From the NCBI RefSeq assembly GCF_001187865.1, contig NZ_LGIT01000009.1, positions 2,170,001-2,234,000 on the forward strand: DNA of 64,000 nucleotides, given 5' to 3'. Position numbers and translations under genes: made by a program. Under the pieces are notes generated by a model. It was not told the origin of the DNA. It saw only the letters and a program-made list of their open reading frames with translations, and made no database searches. This document shows, piece by piece, positions 37,695 to 47,453 of the stretch. This DNA comes from Klebsiella sp. RIT-PI-d. Its GTDB lineage: Bacteria > Pseudomonadota > Gammaproteobacteria > Enterobacterales > Enterobacteriaceae. The first letter of the stretch is position 1. The number at the start of each line of letters is the position of its first letter.

Positions 37695-37727
37695 TTGCTT
37701 GTCGGGGGGCGAAAAAACACCGACAAT
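37695..37727 (+). promoter_or_regulatory. Dyad and weak promoter candidate before sseA
   Basis: TTGTCGG (37699-37705) and CCGACAA (37720-37726) form a perfect 7-bp dyad with a 14-bp spacer in the 76-bp gap before sseA. They coincide with a possible -35 (TTGTCG) and -10 (GACAAT) with a 17-bp spacer. It may be the ancestral sseA promoter, letting sseA be expressed without the sugar operon. Weak evidence. Confidence 0.35.
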
Positions 37728-37757
37728 TCAGGGATGATGAATACGACGGAGGCAAGT

Positions 37758-38603
37758 ATGTCCACCTCATTTTTTGTTGCAGCCGACTGGCTGACCGAGC
37801 ACGCTACGGACCCGGAAATCCAGATTATTGATGCGCGTATGGCCCCGACTGGCGTCATCGACCGCGACGTGCCTGAAGAGTATCGCGCCGGACACCTTCC
37901 CGGCGCGATTTTATTTGATATTGAAGCTCTCTCCGATCGCACCAGCCCCCTGCCCCACATGCTCCCGCGCCCTGAAGCCTTTGCCGTCGCCATGCGCGAG
38001 CTGGGCATTCATAAAAATAAACATCTGGTCGTGTATGACGACGGTAATCTTTTCTCTGCCCCGCGCGCGTGGTGGATGCTGCGTACTTTTGGCGCGCAGC
38101 GCGTCTCAATACTGGCAGGTGGCCTGGTTGGCTGGCTGCGTGACGATCTCCCGCTCGAGTCCGGCAATAATGAGCAGCCAGAGGGCGATTTTGATGTCGA
38201 GTTCGATCGCGAGGCGGTTAAACGTCTGACCGATGTTATGCTGGTCAGCCACGAGCGAACGGCCCAGCTGGTGGATGCTCGCCCAGCCGCACGGTTTAAT
38301 GCCCAGGCCGATGAACCGCGGCCCGGCCTGAAACGCGGACATATTCCCGGCGCATACAATGTTGCGTGGACCGATCTGGTGGTTAATGGCGAGTTAAAAA
38401 CCACCGATGAACTGAGCGAGATTTTTGCCGGTCAGGGTGTCGACATACAGCAACCGATTATTGCCAGTTGTGGCTCCGGCGTGACGGCAGCAGTAGTGGT
38501 GCTGGCGCTGGCTACGCTTGGGGTTAACGATGTTAAGCTGTACGATGGCTCGTGGAGCGAATGGGGCGCGCGTGCGGATTTGCCAATTGAACCTGCGCCA
38601 TAA
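37758..38603 (+). CDS. sseA: 3-mercaptopyruvate sulfurtransferase SseA
   Basis: SseA transfers sulfur from 3-mercaptopyruvate to thiol acceptors or cyanide. The 281-residue protein starts at MSTSFFVAADWL, preceded by GGAGG, and matches E. coli SseA in length; upstream in-frame ATGs lack support. Two rhodanese domains are visible (EYRAGHLPGA and RGHIPGAYNV), with the catalytic Cys in SCGSGVTA, the mercaptopyruvate-type CGSGVT loop. It is normally next to sseB; here it lies between a GH4 glycosidase gene and a regulator gene whose ATG overlaps its stop codon (TAATG). Confidence 0.96.
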   Translation: MSTSFFVAADWLTEHATDPEIQIIDARMAPTGVIDRDVPEEYRAGHLPGAILFDIEALSDRTSPLPHMLPRPEAFAVAMRELGIHKNKHLVVYDDGNLFSAPRAWWMLRTFGAQRVSILAGGLVGWLRDDLPLESGNNEQPEGDFDVEFDREAVKRLTDVMLVSHERTAQLVDARPAARFNAQADEPRPGLKRGHIPGAYNVAWTDLVVNGELKTTDELSEIFAGQGVDIQQPIIASCGSGVTAAVVVLALATLGVNDVKLYDGSWSEWGARADLPIEPAP

Positions 38604-39376
38604 TGGATAACCGCCTGGCGCCTCTTCTTTCGCGCGGGGAGCTTCTCACTCGTGCGGAATATCGTGCTTTGGCCTATTTGACGGAGCATCCTTTGCTGGT
38701 GGGAGAGCTTACCGTCCGGGAGCTGGCAAAAAGAAGCTGGGTTTCCACTGCCACCGTGGTGCGGTTGTGCCAGAAACTGGGTTTTAGCGGCTACAGCGAG
38801 TTTATCTGGCACTGTAAACATCTTCTGTCTGACACGCCGTACATCCGCCCTGCCGCTCCTGAAAGCCACGATAATGTGCCAGAACTGTTTGCGCATTTTA
38901 TGGCTAACTATCAGCAGACCTTTCGCTGGGTCAATGCCGAAAAACGCCGGCAATTTACCGCCCTGCTGCGCGACAAAGAGAGCTTCTTTCTGTACGGCGC
39001 CGGCTTTTCATGGTTGTTTGCCGAGTACCTGACCAAAAGACTCCAGGTGCTGGGGAAAGCGGCATTTATTTCCGGGCCTGGCGACAGTCGTAATATTTTT
39101 CTCAGCAATGCGGCACGCTATCAGGTGTTTATCGCCGTTTCCCGCAGCGGTGAAACCGAGCAGGTGCTGGATAAAGCGCGAATTGCCCGCAACGTGGGGA
39201 TGACGGTGGTAGCGTTCACTCGCGCCTCGGCTAACAGCCTTGCGGCCCTCGCCGATCTGCATTTCGCATTATACGATGAGGCGGTACACTTCGCGGCAGA
39301 AGCCACCGGGATCACTTCATTTGAGTCGAATCTGGTGCTGCTGATCGATTTACTCTTGCTGGAAGCTACGACATAA
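38603..39376 (+). CDS. RpiR/MurR-family transcriptional regulator
   Basis: A 257-residue RpiR-type regulator with an N-terminal helix-turn-helix (about residues 35-65, LTVRELAKRSWVSTATVVRL) and a C-terminal SIS sugar-phosphate-binding domain (about residues 115-245, FFLYGAGFSWLFAEYL and AVSRSGETEQVL). Its ATG shares one base with the sseA stop codon, so it is translated from the same mRNA. Regulators of this family control GH4/PTS alpha-glucoside genes elsewhere (GlvR of Bacillus), which makes the PTS-GH4 genes upstream its likely targets and a sugar phosphate its likely signal. Activator or repressor mode cannot be told. Confidence 0.88.
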   Translation: MDNRLAPLLSRGELLTRAEYRALAYLTEHPLLVGELTVRELAKRSWVSTATVVRLCQKLGFSGYSEFIWHCKHLLSDTPYIRPAAPESHDNVPELFAHFMANYQQTFRWVNAEKRRQFTALLRDKESFFLYGAGFSWLFAEYLTKRLQVLGKAAFISGPGDSRNIFLSNAARYQVFIAVSRSGETEQVLDKARIARNVGMTVVAFTRASANSLAALADLHFALYDEAVHFAAEATGITSFESNLVLLIDLLLLEATT

Positions 39377-39404
39377 AAAAACCGCCTGTTTATGCAGACG
39401 GTTT
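39373..39404. terminator. Terminator between convergent rpiR-type gene and sseB
   Basis: AAACCG-C-CTG pairs with CAG-A-CGGTTT (39379-39404). Read on the minus strand the stem is followed by an uninterrupted T-run, so it is a good intrinsic terminator for sseB; on the plus strand it may also stop the sugar operon, though the U-tail there is short. Confidence 0.75.
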
Positions 39405-39412
39405 GCGCTTAA

Positions 39413-40189
39413 TTAAATGATGCGGTTCTGCTTAAAATCGCGCAGGAAACTGCCCCAGCGTTTTTCATAGAAGGGCGTAATGTGCGCCAGCATAAAGTGG
39501 CTGATGCCCTTTTCGCCTTCCGTGACCTGACACAGATCGACAGGCTCGTCGCCGGGCAGCGTATCGGTGGCGACGCTACCGGCAGCATAAATTATCTCTT
39601 CGATATCGCCTTCAGCTTCGATACCAATCAGCAGGTTGGGCTGCTGATCCGCACTTTCTTTGACAGTACACAGAAAAGCCCGCTTCACCGTTTTCAGCGT
39701 TTTAAACAGCGCGGTTAAGGAGTCAATCATCTGTGCCGGTGGCTCGGCCACTTCAGATAGCAGCAGCGATGTGCCACCTTCAAGCACCTGCTGGGTACTC
39801 AGCGGATCCCCTTCTTCAGCAATCAGATGGCTGATTTCACGCGGCGTAAACTCTTTGCCCGTGGGCAGTTTGGCATTGAGGAACAGCGTTTCGCCGAGCG
39901 TCATTTCAAACAGCGTGCGCACCGGCATCACAACAAATGCCTGTTCTTCTGAGACGGCCTGCTGTAAGGCCTGTAATGAAGAAAAGAACGGCACAACAGA
40001 CGTGCCGTCGTCTTTTTCCCAGTGCTGAAGATCCAGTGCGCTATCAGCCACCACCTGTTCACTTTCCGCGGCCGTGCCTGGCACCCATACCGTCGACTCC
40101 AGCAGCGTGCGAAAAAAGGCGGGTCGATAAGCGGGCTCAGTGGCGGCCTGTTCCAGCAGCGTTTCTAATTCATTTTTTATGTCGGACAT
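39413..40189 (-). CDS. sseB: Enhanced-serine-sensitivity protein SseB
   Basis: A 258-residue protein equal in length to E. coli SseB, whose overexpression enhances serine sensitivity. The molecular role is unknown. It starts MSDIKNELETLLEQAATEPA, has no signal peptide or membrane segment, and ends with the characteristic WGSFLRDFKQNRII. It is convergent with the RpiR-type gene and lies downstream of pepB behind a REP element. It is unrelated to the SPI-2 chaperone/translocon protein of the same name. Confidence 0.93.
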   Translation of the reverse strand: MSDIKNELETLLEQAATEPAYRPAFFRTLLESTVWVPGTAAESEQVVADSALDLQHWEKDDGTSVVPFFSSLQALQQAVSEEQAFVVMPVRTLFEMTLGETLFLNAKLPTGKEFTPREISHLIAEEGDPLSTQQVLEGGTSLLLSEVAEPPAQMIDSLTALFKTLKTVKRAFLCTVKESADQQPNLLIGIEAEGDIEEIIYAAGSVATDTLPGDEPVDLCQVTEGEKGISHFMLAHITPFYEKRWGSFLRDFKQNRII

Positions 40190-40211
40190 AAACTCGCTAC
40201 TTCAAAAAAAT

Positions 40212-40240
40212 GCCGGGTGGCGTAGCGCTTACCCGGTCTG
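40212..40240. repeat. REP element between sseB and pepB
   Basis: The segment reads GCCGGGTGGCG-TAGC-GCTTACCCGG-TCTG, the imperfect palindrome of enterobacterial REP sequences. A second hairpin (GGGTGGC/GCCACCC, about 40251-40273) follows, giving a small composite structure in the 97-bp gap. Confidence 0.75.
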
Positions 40241-40286
40241 TAAGTTTTGTGGGTGGCGAATGACCAGCCACCCGCCACAATGTTGC

Positions 40287-41576
40287 TTATCCGGCGGTCA
40301 ACAAATTCGCCAGAGTACGCACGCCAAGACCGGTGGCTCCGGCTGACCATTGCTCAACTGCACCTTTGCGGTAAGTAGCGGAGCAGTCAATATGCAGCCA
40401 GCCCTGATGATAATTCTCTACAAAGTGAGACAGGAACCCGGCGGCGGTACTTGCGCCTGCCGGATAAGCTGCGCTACCGGTGTTGTTGAGTTCGGCGAAA
40501 TTCGACGGCAGCTGGCTGCGGTGGAACTCGGCCAGCGGCAAACGCCAGAACGGTTCGTTTTCTGCCTGCGCACTGGTCAGCAAACGCTGCGCCAGCGCAT
40601 CATCAAAGCTGAACAGCGCATGATAATCGTTACCCAGCGCGGTTTTTGCCGCCCCGGTCAGAGTGGCTGCGTCAATGATAAGCTCTGGCTTCTGGGCAGA
40701 GGCATCGATCAGGCCATCGGCCAGTACCAGACGGCCTTCAGCATCGGTATTCATCACTTCAACAGTTTTACCATTGCGATAATGAATAATGTCGCCCAGT
40801 TTAAAGGCGTTGCCGCTGACCATGTTATCTGCGCAGCACAGATACAACTTCACGCGCTTATTCAGACCGCGCTGGATCGCAAAGGCCAGCGCCCCGGTGA
40901 CCAGTGCCGCGCCGCCCATATCGGACTTCATTGAGTCCATGAACGCGCTCTGCTTAATACTGTAACCGCCAGAGTCAAAGGTGATCCCTTTGCCGACAAG
41001 GCAGGCGTAGACCGGCGCATTTTTGTCGCCCGTCGGGTTATAATCAAGGGCCAGCAGAACCGGCTGACGATCGGAGCCACGCCCGACGGTATGCAGACCA
41101 AGATAATTCTGCTCGCGCAGATCTTCGCCTTTGGTAATGCGGTAAGAGACACGCTCGGCAGCCACGCCAGACAGGAGATCAACCGCGCGCTGCGCCAGTT
41201 GCTCAGGCCCGACTTCTTCAGCTGAGGCATTAATAATATCGCGTACCCAGTCGATGATTTTCAGGCGGCTGTCCAGCTCTTTCTGTTCTGCTGCATCAAG
41301 CGCTGCCCACTCGACTTTACGGCTGCCCTTCGGTCCTTTATAACCCTGCCAGAATGCCCAGCTGCGGTCTGCGTCCCAGCCATCGCCAGCCAGTTGAACA
41401 TGTTTGATGCCCAGGCCATCAATTTTACGCGCGGCGCGCTGAATCAGGCCTAAATCATCTTTGCCGTTCAGGTGCAGGGAGATGCCGTCGTTATTGATAC
41501 TGTAGGAGGCTTTTTCACCCCAGCGTGCGTCGGCAGGCTGGGTAGCAAGCGTAATTTTCATGGCGTCGGTGGTCAT
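40287..41576 (-). CDS. pepB: Aminopeptidase B (peptidase B)
   Basis: PepB is a cytoplasmic M17 leucine-aminopeptidase-family enzyme with two metal ions per subunit, active on peptides with acidic and other N-terminal residues. The 429-residue protein shows the metal-binding [14 protein letters not shown], the M17 signature NTDAEGRL and SDMGGAA. Length is close to E. coli (427). It lies downstream of iscX, separated by the isc operon terminator, so it may be expressed partly by read-through. Confidence 0.97.
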   Translation of the reverse strand: MTTDAMKITLATQPADARWGEKASYSINNDGISLHLNGKDDLGLIQRAARKIDGLGIKHVQLAGDGWDADRSWAFWQGYKGPKGSRKVEWAALDAAEQKELDSRLKIIDWVRDIINASAEEVGPEQLAQRAVDLLSGVAAERVSYRITKGEDLREQNYLGLHTVGRGSDRQPVLLALDYNPTGDKNAPVYACLVGKGITFDSGGYSIKQSAFMDSMKSDMGGAALVTGALAFAIQRGLNKRVKLYLCCADNMVSGNAFKLGDIIHYRNGKTVEVMNTDAEGRLVLADGLIDASAQKPELIIDAATLTGAAKTALGNDYHALFSFDDALAQRLLTSAQAENEPFWRLPLAEFHRSQLPSNFAELNNTGSAAYPAGASTAAGFLSHFVENYHQGWLHIDCSATYRKGAVEQWSAGATGLGVRTLANLLTAG

Positions 41577-41608
41577 CGTGTTATCCTTTTTTATTAGCCC
41601 ATGTATGC

Positions 41609-41632
41609 AAAAGGGCCGCCCGAAGGCAGCCC
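41609..41632 (-). terminator. Terminator at the end of the isc operon
   Basis: On the minus strand GGGCTGCC-TTCG-GGCGGCCC forms a stem with a stable UUCG tetraloop, followed by TTTTGC. It lies 7 bp after the iscX stop codon. Confidence 0.8.
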
Positions 41633-41638
41633 GACAAC

Positions 41639-41839
41639 TTATTCTGCTTCATCTAACCAGACGAGCAGAATGGCCTCCAGAACTTTTTCACTGGAGGCTT
41701 CAGGATTGTCATCAAACTCTTCCAGCTCGCAAATCCACTGATGCAGGTCGGTGAAACGCACGGTTTTCGGATCGAGATCCGGGCGGCTGTCGTACAGCGC
41801 CTCACCGATTTCACGGCTGTCGGTCCATTTCAGTCCCAT
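41639..41839 (-). CDS. iscX: Fe-S assembly protein IscX
   Basis: A 66-residue acidic protein equal to E. coli IscX (YfhJ), which binds IscS and iron and modulates cluster assembly. It starts [18 protein letters not shown] and contains [13 protein letters not shown], the family signature. It lies 1 bp after fdx as the last gene of the isc operon. Confidence 0.96.
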   Translation of the reverse strand: MGLKWTDSREIGEALYDSRPDLDPKTVRFTDLHQWICELEEFDDNPEASSEKVLEAILLVWLDEAE

Positions 41840-41840
41840 A

Positions 41841-42176
41841 TCAATGCTCCCGGGCGTGGTTAATGGTATAGCGAGGGATCTCGACGACCAGATCGTCCCC
41901 GGTCACGCGAGCCTGACAGCCTAAACGGCTCTCCGGCTCGAGACCCCAGGCTTTATCCAGCATGTCATCTTCATCTTCCGTGCTCTCCGCCAGGGAGTCA
42001 AAACCTTCACGCACGATGCAGTGGCAGGTGGTGCAGGCGCACGATTTTTCACAGGCGTGTTCGACTTCAATGCCGTTGCGCAGGGCAACGTCAAGGATCG
42101 TTTCGCCGATCTCAGCTTCCAGAACTGCGCCATCGGGACAGAGATCCTGATGAGGCAAAAAAACAATCTTTGGCAT
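41841..42176 (-). CDS. fdx: ISC-system [2Fe-2S] ferredoxin
   Basis: An adrenodoxin-type ferredoxin of 111 residues that supplies electrons for Fe-S assembly. The cluster ligands lie in [12 protein letters not shown] and in a later Cys of RLGCQARV. Length and sequence match E. coli Fdx. It lies 1 bp after hscA and upstream of iscX. Confidence 0.97.
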   Translation of the reverse strand: MPKIVFLPHQDLCPDGAVLEAEIGETILDVALRNGIEVEHACEKSCACTTCHCIVREGFDSLAESTEDEDDMLDKAWGLEPESRLGCQARVTGDDLVVEIPRYTINHAREH

Positions 42177-42177
42177 A

Positions 42178-44028
42178 TTAAACCTCGTCCACGGAATGGC
42201 CTTTCAGCGCGCTACGGACCGACTGGTCCATGCGGCGAGCAGCGAATTCCTGGGTTTGCTTGTCAACATTTTTAATGGCTTGTTCTATTGCGTCAGCGTC
42301 ATCGCCTTCGGCTGCTACCCGCAGGTGAGCGGCAGCCTGTTCGATCCCCTGATGCTCTGCGGCGCTTAGCAGCGCGGCATCGGCAGCCAGCGCGCCGGTT
42401 AAACTCTCCAGCACGCGTGCGGCTTCGACTTTTTGCTCTGCCAGCATTCGCGCCTGCACATCCTGTGCGGCGTGACTCATTGAGTCCTGGATCATGCTGG
42501 CAATCTCACCGTCCGACAGCCCGTAAGACGGTTTAACCTGAATGGATGACTCCACGCCGGTCGATTTTTCCATCGCGGTGACGCTTAATAGCCCATCAGC
42601 ATCGACCTGGAAGGTAACGCGAATATGCGCCCCGCCTGCCGGAAGCGCCGGAATGCCCCGCAGCGCAAAGCGCGCCAGCGAGCGGCAATCCTGCACCAGC
42701 TCACGTTCACCCTGCATAACGTGAATGGACATTGCGGTCTGACCGTCTTTGAAGGTGGTGAATTCCTGCGCGCGGGCCACCGGGATCGTGGTATTACGCG
42801 GGATCACTTTTTCAACCAGTCCGCCCATGGTTTCCAGCCCCAGCGACAGCGGGATCACGTCCAGCAGCAGCATTTCGCTGTCCGGCTTATTGCCGACCAG
42901 GATATCGGCCTGAATAGCCGCGCCAATGGCCACCACTTTGTCGGGATCGATTGACGTCAGCGGCGTGCGGCCGAAAAATTCGCCCACGCGCTCACGGACC
43001 AGTGGGACGCGCGTCGAACCGCCGACCATCACCACTTCAAGCACCTCTTCCGCTTGCACACCGGCATCTTTAAGCGCCCGGCGGCAGGAAAGCAGCGTGC
43101 GTTTAACGAGTCCGGCGATCAACGTATCGAACTGCTCGCGGGTTATCTCGCCCTGCCAGCCCGCCACGTTAACGCTGACTGCATTTGCATCGCTGAGCGC
43201 AATTTTCGCGGCGATGGCAGCATCCAGCAGCTGACGTTGCAGGCGCAGATCCTGACGATCGGGCAGCCTGGCCTGCTCACGAATATGATCTGCCAGCAGG
43301 TGATCGAAATCGTCACCGCCAAGCGCGGAATCACCGCCGGTCGCCAGCACTTCAAATACGCCACGACTCAGGCGCAGGATGGAAATATCAAAGGTACCGC
43401 CGCCAAGATCGTAGACCGCAATCACGCCCTCTTTACCCGAATCCAGGCCGTACGCAATGGCGGCGGCGGTCGGTTCGTTAAGTAAACGCAGAACGTGCAG
43501 ACCCGCCAGACGCGCGGCATCTTTAGTGCCCTGGCGCTGCGCATCATCGAAATAGGCGGGAACCGTAATCACCACGCCGTCGAGCTCACCCTGAAGGGCT
43601 TCGCTGGCGCGAGCACTTAGCGCGCTGAGAATGTCAGCAGAGATACGCACGGGATTAAGCACGCCGGCGGGAGTGACAATCATCGGCAGACCGTTTTCAC
43701 TGGCCTGAAATTGATACGGCAAATGGGGATAGCGCGCGTTGATGTCGGCCAGAGAACGACCCATCAGGCGTTTTACGGAGCTAACCGTATTCGCCGGGTC
43801 CTGCGCCGCACGATCGCGCGCTTCATAACCGACGACCTGCCCCTGAGTCTGGTAATGCACCACAGACGGCAGTAAATGACGGCCCTGACGATCGGCGAGC
43901 GTTTCAGCCTGGCCGCTGCGCACGGTGGCAACCAGCGAGTTGGTGGTGCCTAAGTCAATGCCCGCCGCCAGACGACGCTGATGCGGTGCGGCACTTAAAC
44001 CTGGCTCACTAATTTGTAATAAGGCCAT
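42178..44028 (-). CDS. hscA: Fe-S assembly chaperone HscA
   Basis: HscA is the Hsp70-type ATPase that, with HscB, releases clusters from IscU. The 616-residue protein has the actin-like ATPase domain ([36 protein letters not shown]) and a substrate-binding domain from about residue 385. It lacks the long DnaK lid tail, as usual. It lies 14 bp after hscB. Confidence 0.97.
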   Translation of the reverse strand: MALLQISEPGLSAAPHQRRLAAGIDLGTTNSLVATVRSGQAETLADRQGRHLLPSVVHYQTQGQVVGYEARDRAAQDPANTVSSVKRLMGRSLADINARYPHLPYQFQASENGLPMIVTPAGVLNPVRISADILSALSARASEALQGELDGVVITVPAYFDDAQRQGTKDAARLAGLHVLRLLNEPTAAAIAYGLDSGKEGVIAVYDLGGGTFDISILRLSRGVFEVLATGGDSALGGDDFDHLLADHIREQARLPDRQDLRLQRQLLDAAIAAKIALSDANAVSVNVAGWQGEITREQFDTLIAGLVKRTLLSCRRALKDAGVQAEEVLEVVMVGGSTRVPLVRERVGEFFGRTPLTSIDPDKVVAIGAAIQADILVGNKPDSEMLLLDVIPLSLGLETMGGLVEKVIPRNTTIPVARAQEFTTFKDGQTAMSIHVMQGERELVQDCRSLARFALRGIPALPAGGAHIRVTFQVDADGLLSVTAMEKSTGVESSIQVKPSYGLSDGEIASMIQDSMSHAAQDVQARMLAEQKVEAARVLESLTGALAADAALLSAAEHQGIEQAAAHLRVAAEGDDADAIEQAIKNVDKQTQEFAARRMDQSVRSALKGHSVDEV

Positions 44029-44042
44029 AATTGCTTCCGAAA

Positions 44043-44558
44043 TTAAAAATCGAGCAGCTTTTCTTCGAGTTGTTCTGCTGAACGTTGCAGTTTATCGAGA
44101 AAACGCAGTTTACGCACGGTGTCTGCCGCCGTATCCCACTTTTCGCGATCGAGTTGTTCAACCATCTGCTGATGACGGGCGCTATACATCTCTTTCACCC
44201 GCTTCATCAGATCTTCAAGACGCGTTTCATCTTTCGCCTGAGCAATCTCATCCAGCGCTTCACGCAGCTCAAGTTGTTCCATCAGAAAGGCGGTATCGCT
44301 TACGGTATGCTGCTCACTGGCCAGATCAAAACCGTGCAATGAAAGCAAGTATTCGGCGCGCATTAGCGGATGGCGCAGGGTTTGCCACGCCTGGTTGATC
44401 GTCGCTGATTTTTGCACTGCCGCAAGCTGCTCTGCTGGCGTGCCGCGGGCAAATTTATCAGGATGAAACTGACGCTGTAGATCCTGAAAACGCGTGGTCA
44501 GCGCCTGTATATCGACAGGATAACGGGCGGGTAAACCAAAAAGAGTGAAGTAATCCAT
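44043..44558 (-). CDS. hscB: Fe-S assembly co-chaperone HscB
   Basis: HscB is the J-domain partner of HscA that recruits IscU. The 171-residue protein starts [13 protein letters not shown], carries the HPDK motif in [10 protein letters not shown] (about residues 35-45) and has a C-terminal three-helix IscU-binding domain. It lies between iscA and hscA. Confidence 0.97.
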   Translation of the reverse strand: MDYFTLFGLPARYPVDIQALTTRFQDLQRQFHPDKFARGTPAEQLAAVQKSATINQAWQTLRHPLMRAEYLLSLHGFDLASEQHTVSDTAFLMEQLELREALDEIAQAKDETRLEDLMKRVKEMYSARHQQMVEQLDREKWDTAADTVRKLRFLDKLQRSAEQLEEKLLDF

Positions 44559-44635
44559 AACAATCTTAGGGTTAGCCTGTTAAAACAAACCCCACGCGCA
44601 GAATGACTGCGGTGGGGTTCATTGGTGATACGCGA

Positions 44636-44959
44636 TTAAACGTGGAAGCTTTCGCCGCAGCCGCACTCGTCTTTCACATTCGGGTTGGTAAATTTAAACC
44701 CTTCGTTCAGACCTTCTTTAACGAAATCCAGCTGCGTGCCGTTCAGAAATTGCAGGCTCTTGCCATCGACCACGACTTTTACGCCTTTGTCTTCGAACAC
44801 GGTATCTTCTGCTGCCGGTTCATCAACAAATTCCAGTACATAGGCCATGCCAGAACAGCCGGAGGTTCTTACCCCCAGACGCAGGCCGAACCCTTTACCA
44901 CGGTTGGTCAGGAAAGCATTTACTCGCGCGGCAGCACTGTCGCTCAGGGTAATCGACAT
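44636..44959 (-). CDS. iscA: Fe-S assembly A-type carrier IscA
   Basis: A 107-residue A-type carrier that delivers Fe-S clusters, or iron, to targets. The three conserved Cys are present in [10 protein letters not shown] (Cys35) and ECGCGESF (Cys99, Cys101). It lies 11 bp after iscU. Confidence 0.98.
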   Translation of the reverse strand: MSITLSDSAAARVNAFLTNRGKGFGLRLGVRTSGCSGMAYVLEFVDEPAAEDTVFEDKGVKVVVDGKSLQFLNGTQLDFVKEGLNEGFKFTNPNVKDECGCGESFHV

Positions 44960-44970
44960 AGAAACCTCTG

Positions 44971-45357
44971 TTATTTCACTTCACGTTTACTTTTATAATC
45001 GGCGATGGCCGCTTTAATGGCATCTTCAGCCAGGATCGAACAGTGAATTTTCACCGGCGGCAGTTCGAGCTCATCAGCGATATCGGTATTTTTAATTGCC
45101 TGCGCTTCGTCGAGTGATTTACCTTTCACCCACTCAGTGACCAGCGAGCTGGAAGCGATAGCCGAGCCGCAGCCGTAGGTCTTGAAGCGTGCATCTTCAA
45201 TGATACCGTCGTTGTTCACTTTAATCTGCAATTTCATGACGTCACCACAGGCCGGTGCACCCACCATGCCGCTACCAACGCTGTCGTCGCTGTTGTCAAA
45301 AGAGCCAACGTTGCGTGGGTTCTCGTAATGATCAATAACTTTTTCGCTATATGCCAT
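44971..45357 (-). CDS. iscU: Fe-S cluster scaffold IscU
   Basis: IscU is the scaffold on which [2Fe-2S] clusters are built. The 128-residue protein carries the three cluster Cys in [15 protein letters not shown] and KIHCSILAE, and the HscA-recognition motif LPPVK. It lies 24 bp after iscS. Confidence 0.98.
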   Translation of the reverse strand: MAYSEKVIDHYENPRNVGSFDNSDDSVGSGMVGAPACGDVMKLQIKVNNDGIIEDARFKTYGCGSAIASSSLVTEWVKGKSLDEAQAIKNTDIADELELPPVKIHCSILAEDAIKAAIADYKSKREVK

Positions 45358-45381
45358 GCTTAAATTCCTCTTATCTACCGA

Positions 45382-46596
45382 TTAATGATGTGACCATTCA
45401 ATGCTGTTGATATCCACGCCCTGCTTGAACATTTCCCACAGCGGAGAAAGGTCGCGCAGACGGCCGATGGAGTTACGTACCAGCTTGATGGTGTAGTCAA
45501 TTTCTTCTTCGGTAGTAAAACGACCTAAAGAGAAACGAATGGAGCTGTGTGCCAGCTCGTCGGTCATTCCCAGCGCGCGCAGCACGTAGGACGGTTCCAG
45601 GCTCGCAGAGGTACAGGCAGATCCGGAAGAGACAGCGAGGTCTTTCAGCGCCATAATCAGCGACTCGCCTTCAACGTAGTTAAAGCTGACGTTGAGGATA
45701 TTTGGTGCGCCCTGCTCGAGGGAGCCGTTCAGGTACACTTCTTCCATGTCCTTCACGCCGTCCCACAGACGGTTGCGCAGCGTGCGCAGACGCGCCATCT
45801 CGCTTTCCATCTCTTCTTTTGCGATACGGTACGCTTCACCCATACCGACAATCTGGTGAACAGGCAGTGTCCCGGAACGCATACCGCGCTCGTGGCCGCC
45901 ACCGTGCATCTGCGCTTCGATACGGATACGCGGTTTACGACGCACGTACAGTGCACCAATGCCTTTCGGGCCATAGATTTTGTGGCCGGAGAAAGACATC
46001 AGATCTACTTTAAGCTGGCTCAGATCAATAGGCAGTTTGCCGACGCTCTGCGTCGCATCAACGTGATAGATGATGCCGCGCGCACGGCACATATCGCCAA
46101 TGGTCGCGATATCCTGCACTACGCCGATTTCGTTATTCACGTGCATGATGGACACGAGGATAGTGTCGTCACGCATCGCCGCTTCAAGTTCTTTCAGGTC
46201 AATAATACCGTTGCGCTGCGGAGCCAGGTAAGTGATCTCAAACCCTTCACGCTCCAGCTGGCGGCAGGTATCCAGCACGGCTTTATGCTCGGTCTTACTG
46301 GTAATGATGTGCTTGCCTTTTTTCTGATAAAAGTTAGCTGCACCTTTAATTGCCAGGTTGTCAGATTCAGTCGCACCAGAGGTAAAGACAATTTCACGCG
46401 GATCGGCACCGACCAGATCGGCGATCTGGTTACGGGCGATATCAACCGCTTCTTCAGCCTGCCAGCCGAAACGGTGTGAACGGGAGGCCGGATTACCAAA
46501 GGTCCCGTCTAAGGTCAGGCACTGCATCATCTTCTCGGCAACACGCGGGTCCACCGGCGTGGTTGCGGAGTAGTCGAGATAAATCGGTAATTTCAT
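45382..46596 (-). CDS. iscS: Cysteine desulfurase IscS
   Basis: IscS is the PLP-dependent desulfurase that supplies sulfur to IscU, tRNA thiolation and other pathways. I start it at [14 protein letters not shown] (46596), giving the standard 404 residues; an upstream ATG adds ten atypical residues. The PLP lysine is in SGHKIYG (near Lys206) and the catalytic Cys in [11 protein letters not shown] (near Cys328). It follows iscR after 143 bp of structured leader. Confidence 0.98.
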   Translation of the reverse strand: MKLPIYLDYSATTPVDPRVAEKMMQCLTLDGTFGNPASRSHRFGWQAEEAVDIARNQIADLVGADPREIVFTSGATESDNLAIKGAANFYQKKGKHIITSKTEHKAVLDTCRQLEREGFEITYLAPQRNGIIDLKELEAAMRDDTILVSIMHVNNEIGVVQDIATIGDMCRARGIIYHVDATQSVGKLPIDLSQLKVDLMSFSGHKIYGPKGIGALYVRRKPRIRIEAQMHGGGHERGMRSGTLPVHQIVGMGEAYRIAKEEMESEMARLRTLRNRLWDGVKDMEEVYLNGSLEQGAPNILNVSFNYVEGESLIMALKDLAVSSGSACTSASLEPSYVLRALGMTDELAHSSIRFSLGRFTTEEEIDYTIKLVRNSIGRLRDLSPLWEMFKQGVDINSIEWSHH

Positions 46597-46702
46597 TACT
46601 CTTAAGCTCCGTACATCACTCATCAATGCAAGGAACCAGGCAACCGGATTAACCGGTAGCAGAGCTATAGCGCCCCGGCCTGATTCAGAAAACTTTTTTA
46701 CT

Positions 46703-46729
46703 CTGCCGTTCAGGTGACCTGAGCGGCAG
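46703..46729 (-). other. Stem-loop in the iscR-iscS intergenic leader
   Basis: CTGCCG-TTCAGGT and ACCTGAG-CGGCAG form an imperfect extended stem just after the iscR stop codon, without a U-tail. In E. coli the iscR-iscS spacer is highly structured and protects the iscR fragment when the sRNA RyhB triggers decay of the iscSUA part. The same role is inferred here; the RyhB pairing site was not worked out. Confidence 0.5.
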
Positions 46730-46739
46730 GCAATTTTTA

Positions 46740-47231
46740 TTAGGCGCGTAACTTAACGTTGATCTGATCCTGTGAACGGGCCGTACGCGGCACGTCAAGC
46801 GCCTGCTGACGGTCAGAGACGTCAAGCACTTCCTTATTATTAACCAGCTCACCCAGGGTAATATTGTTCAGGAAACCGGTAAGACGGTCGCTGAGATCGC
46901 GCCACAGCGCATGGGTCAGGCATTTATCGCCACCCTGGCAGCCGCCTTTGCCCTGACAGCGGGTAGCGTCGACGGACTCATCAACGGCGCTAATCACTTC
47001 GCCAACGGCGATGGTGCTGGCATCTTTACCCAACAGGTAGCCACCGCCCGGTCCACGCACGCTGGAAACCAGACCGTTTTTACGTAGACGGGAGAACAAT
47101 TGTTCCAGATAAGAAAGGGAGATCCCCTGACGTTCAGAAATATCAGCCAGCGGTACCGGGCCGGATTCGGAGTTGAGCGCAACGTCCAGCATTGCGGTCA
47201 CGGCATAACGCCCTTTAGATGTCAGTCTCAT
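46740..47231 (-). CDS. iscR: Fe-S-sensing regulator IscR
   Basis: IscR is an Rrf2-family regulator that, when loaded with a [2Fe-2S] cluster, represses the isc operon. The 163-residue protein has a winged helix (about residues 1-80) and the ligands Cys92, Cys98, Cys104 and His107 in [16 protein letters not shown], the complete IscR set. It is the first gene of the isc operon; its operators lie directly upstream. Confidence 0.98.
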   Translation of the reverse strand: MRLTSKGRYAVTAMLDVALNSESGPVPLADISERQGISLSYLEQLFSRLRKNGLVSSVRGPGGGYLLGKDASTIAVGEVISAVDESVDATRCQGKGGCQGGDKCLTHALWRDLSDRLTGFLNNITLGELVNNKEVLDVSDRQQALDVPRTARSQDQINVKLRA

Positions 47232-47305
47232 GTCTTACTTAACCTCAAACCTGGCCCTGCCTGGGCATTTTTATTAAAATCGGGGTGTACTACATAGCAG
47301 GGCCA

Positions 47306-47363
47306 AGTCTGACATTCCCGACTAAAATGGTCAACTATTTAGTTGACTGTTTTAGTCAGGTAT
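47306..47363 (-). promoter_or_regulatory. isc promoter with two type-1 IscR operators
   Basis: Two sites resemble the type-1 IscR consensus (ATASYYGACT-N5-AGTCRRSTAT form). One is at 47339-47363, with GACT and AGTC half-sites around GTTTT. The other is at 47314-47339 and overlaps a plausible promoter: -35 TTGACC (47334-47329), 17-bp spacer and -10 CAGACT (47311-47306), all minus strand. This is the autorepression arrangement known from E. coli. Confidence 0.75.
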
Positions 47364-47398
47364 TTCACCTTCCGTGCGTTTACCCGGCGAGACAATAA

Positions 47399-47430
47399 TG
47401 CCGGATGGCGCTGCGCTTATCAGGCCGGCA
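47399..47430. repeat. REP element between trmJ and iscR
   Basis: TGCCGGATGGCG-CTGC-GCTTATCAGGCCGGC is a standard REP palindrome. It lies between the trmJ stop codon and the isc regulatory region. Confidence 0.8.
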
Positions 47431-47453
47431 ATCAACCGGTCTCATCGGTGCGT

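Noticed and set aside
37614-37757. An upstream extension of sseA by 48 codons
   Set aside because: The extension overlaps the GH4 gene, has no ribosome-binding site, and the ATG at 37758 has GGAGG and yields the family length.
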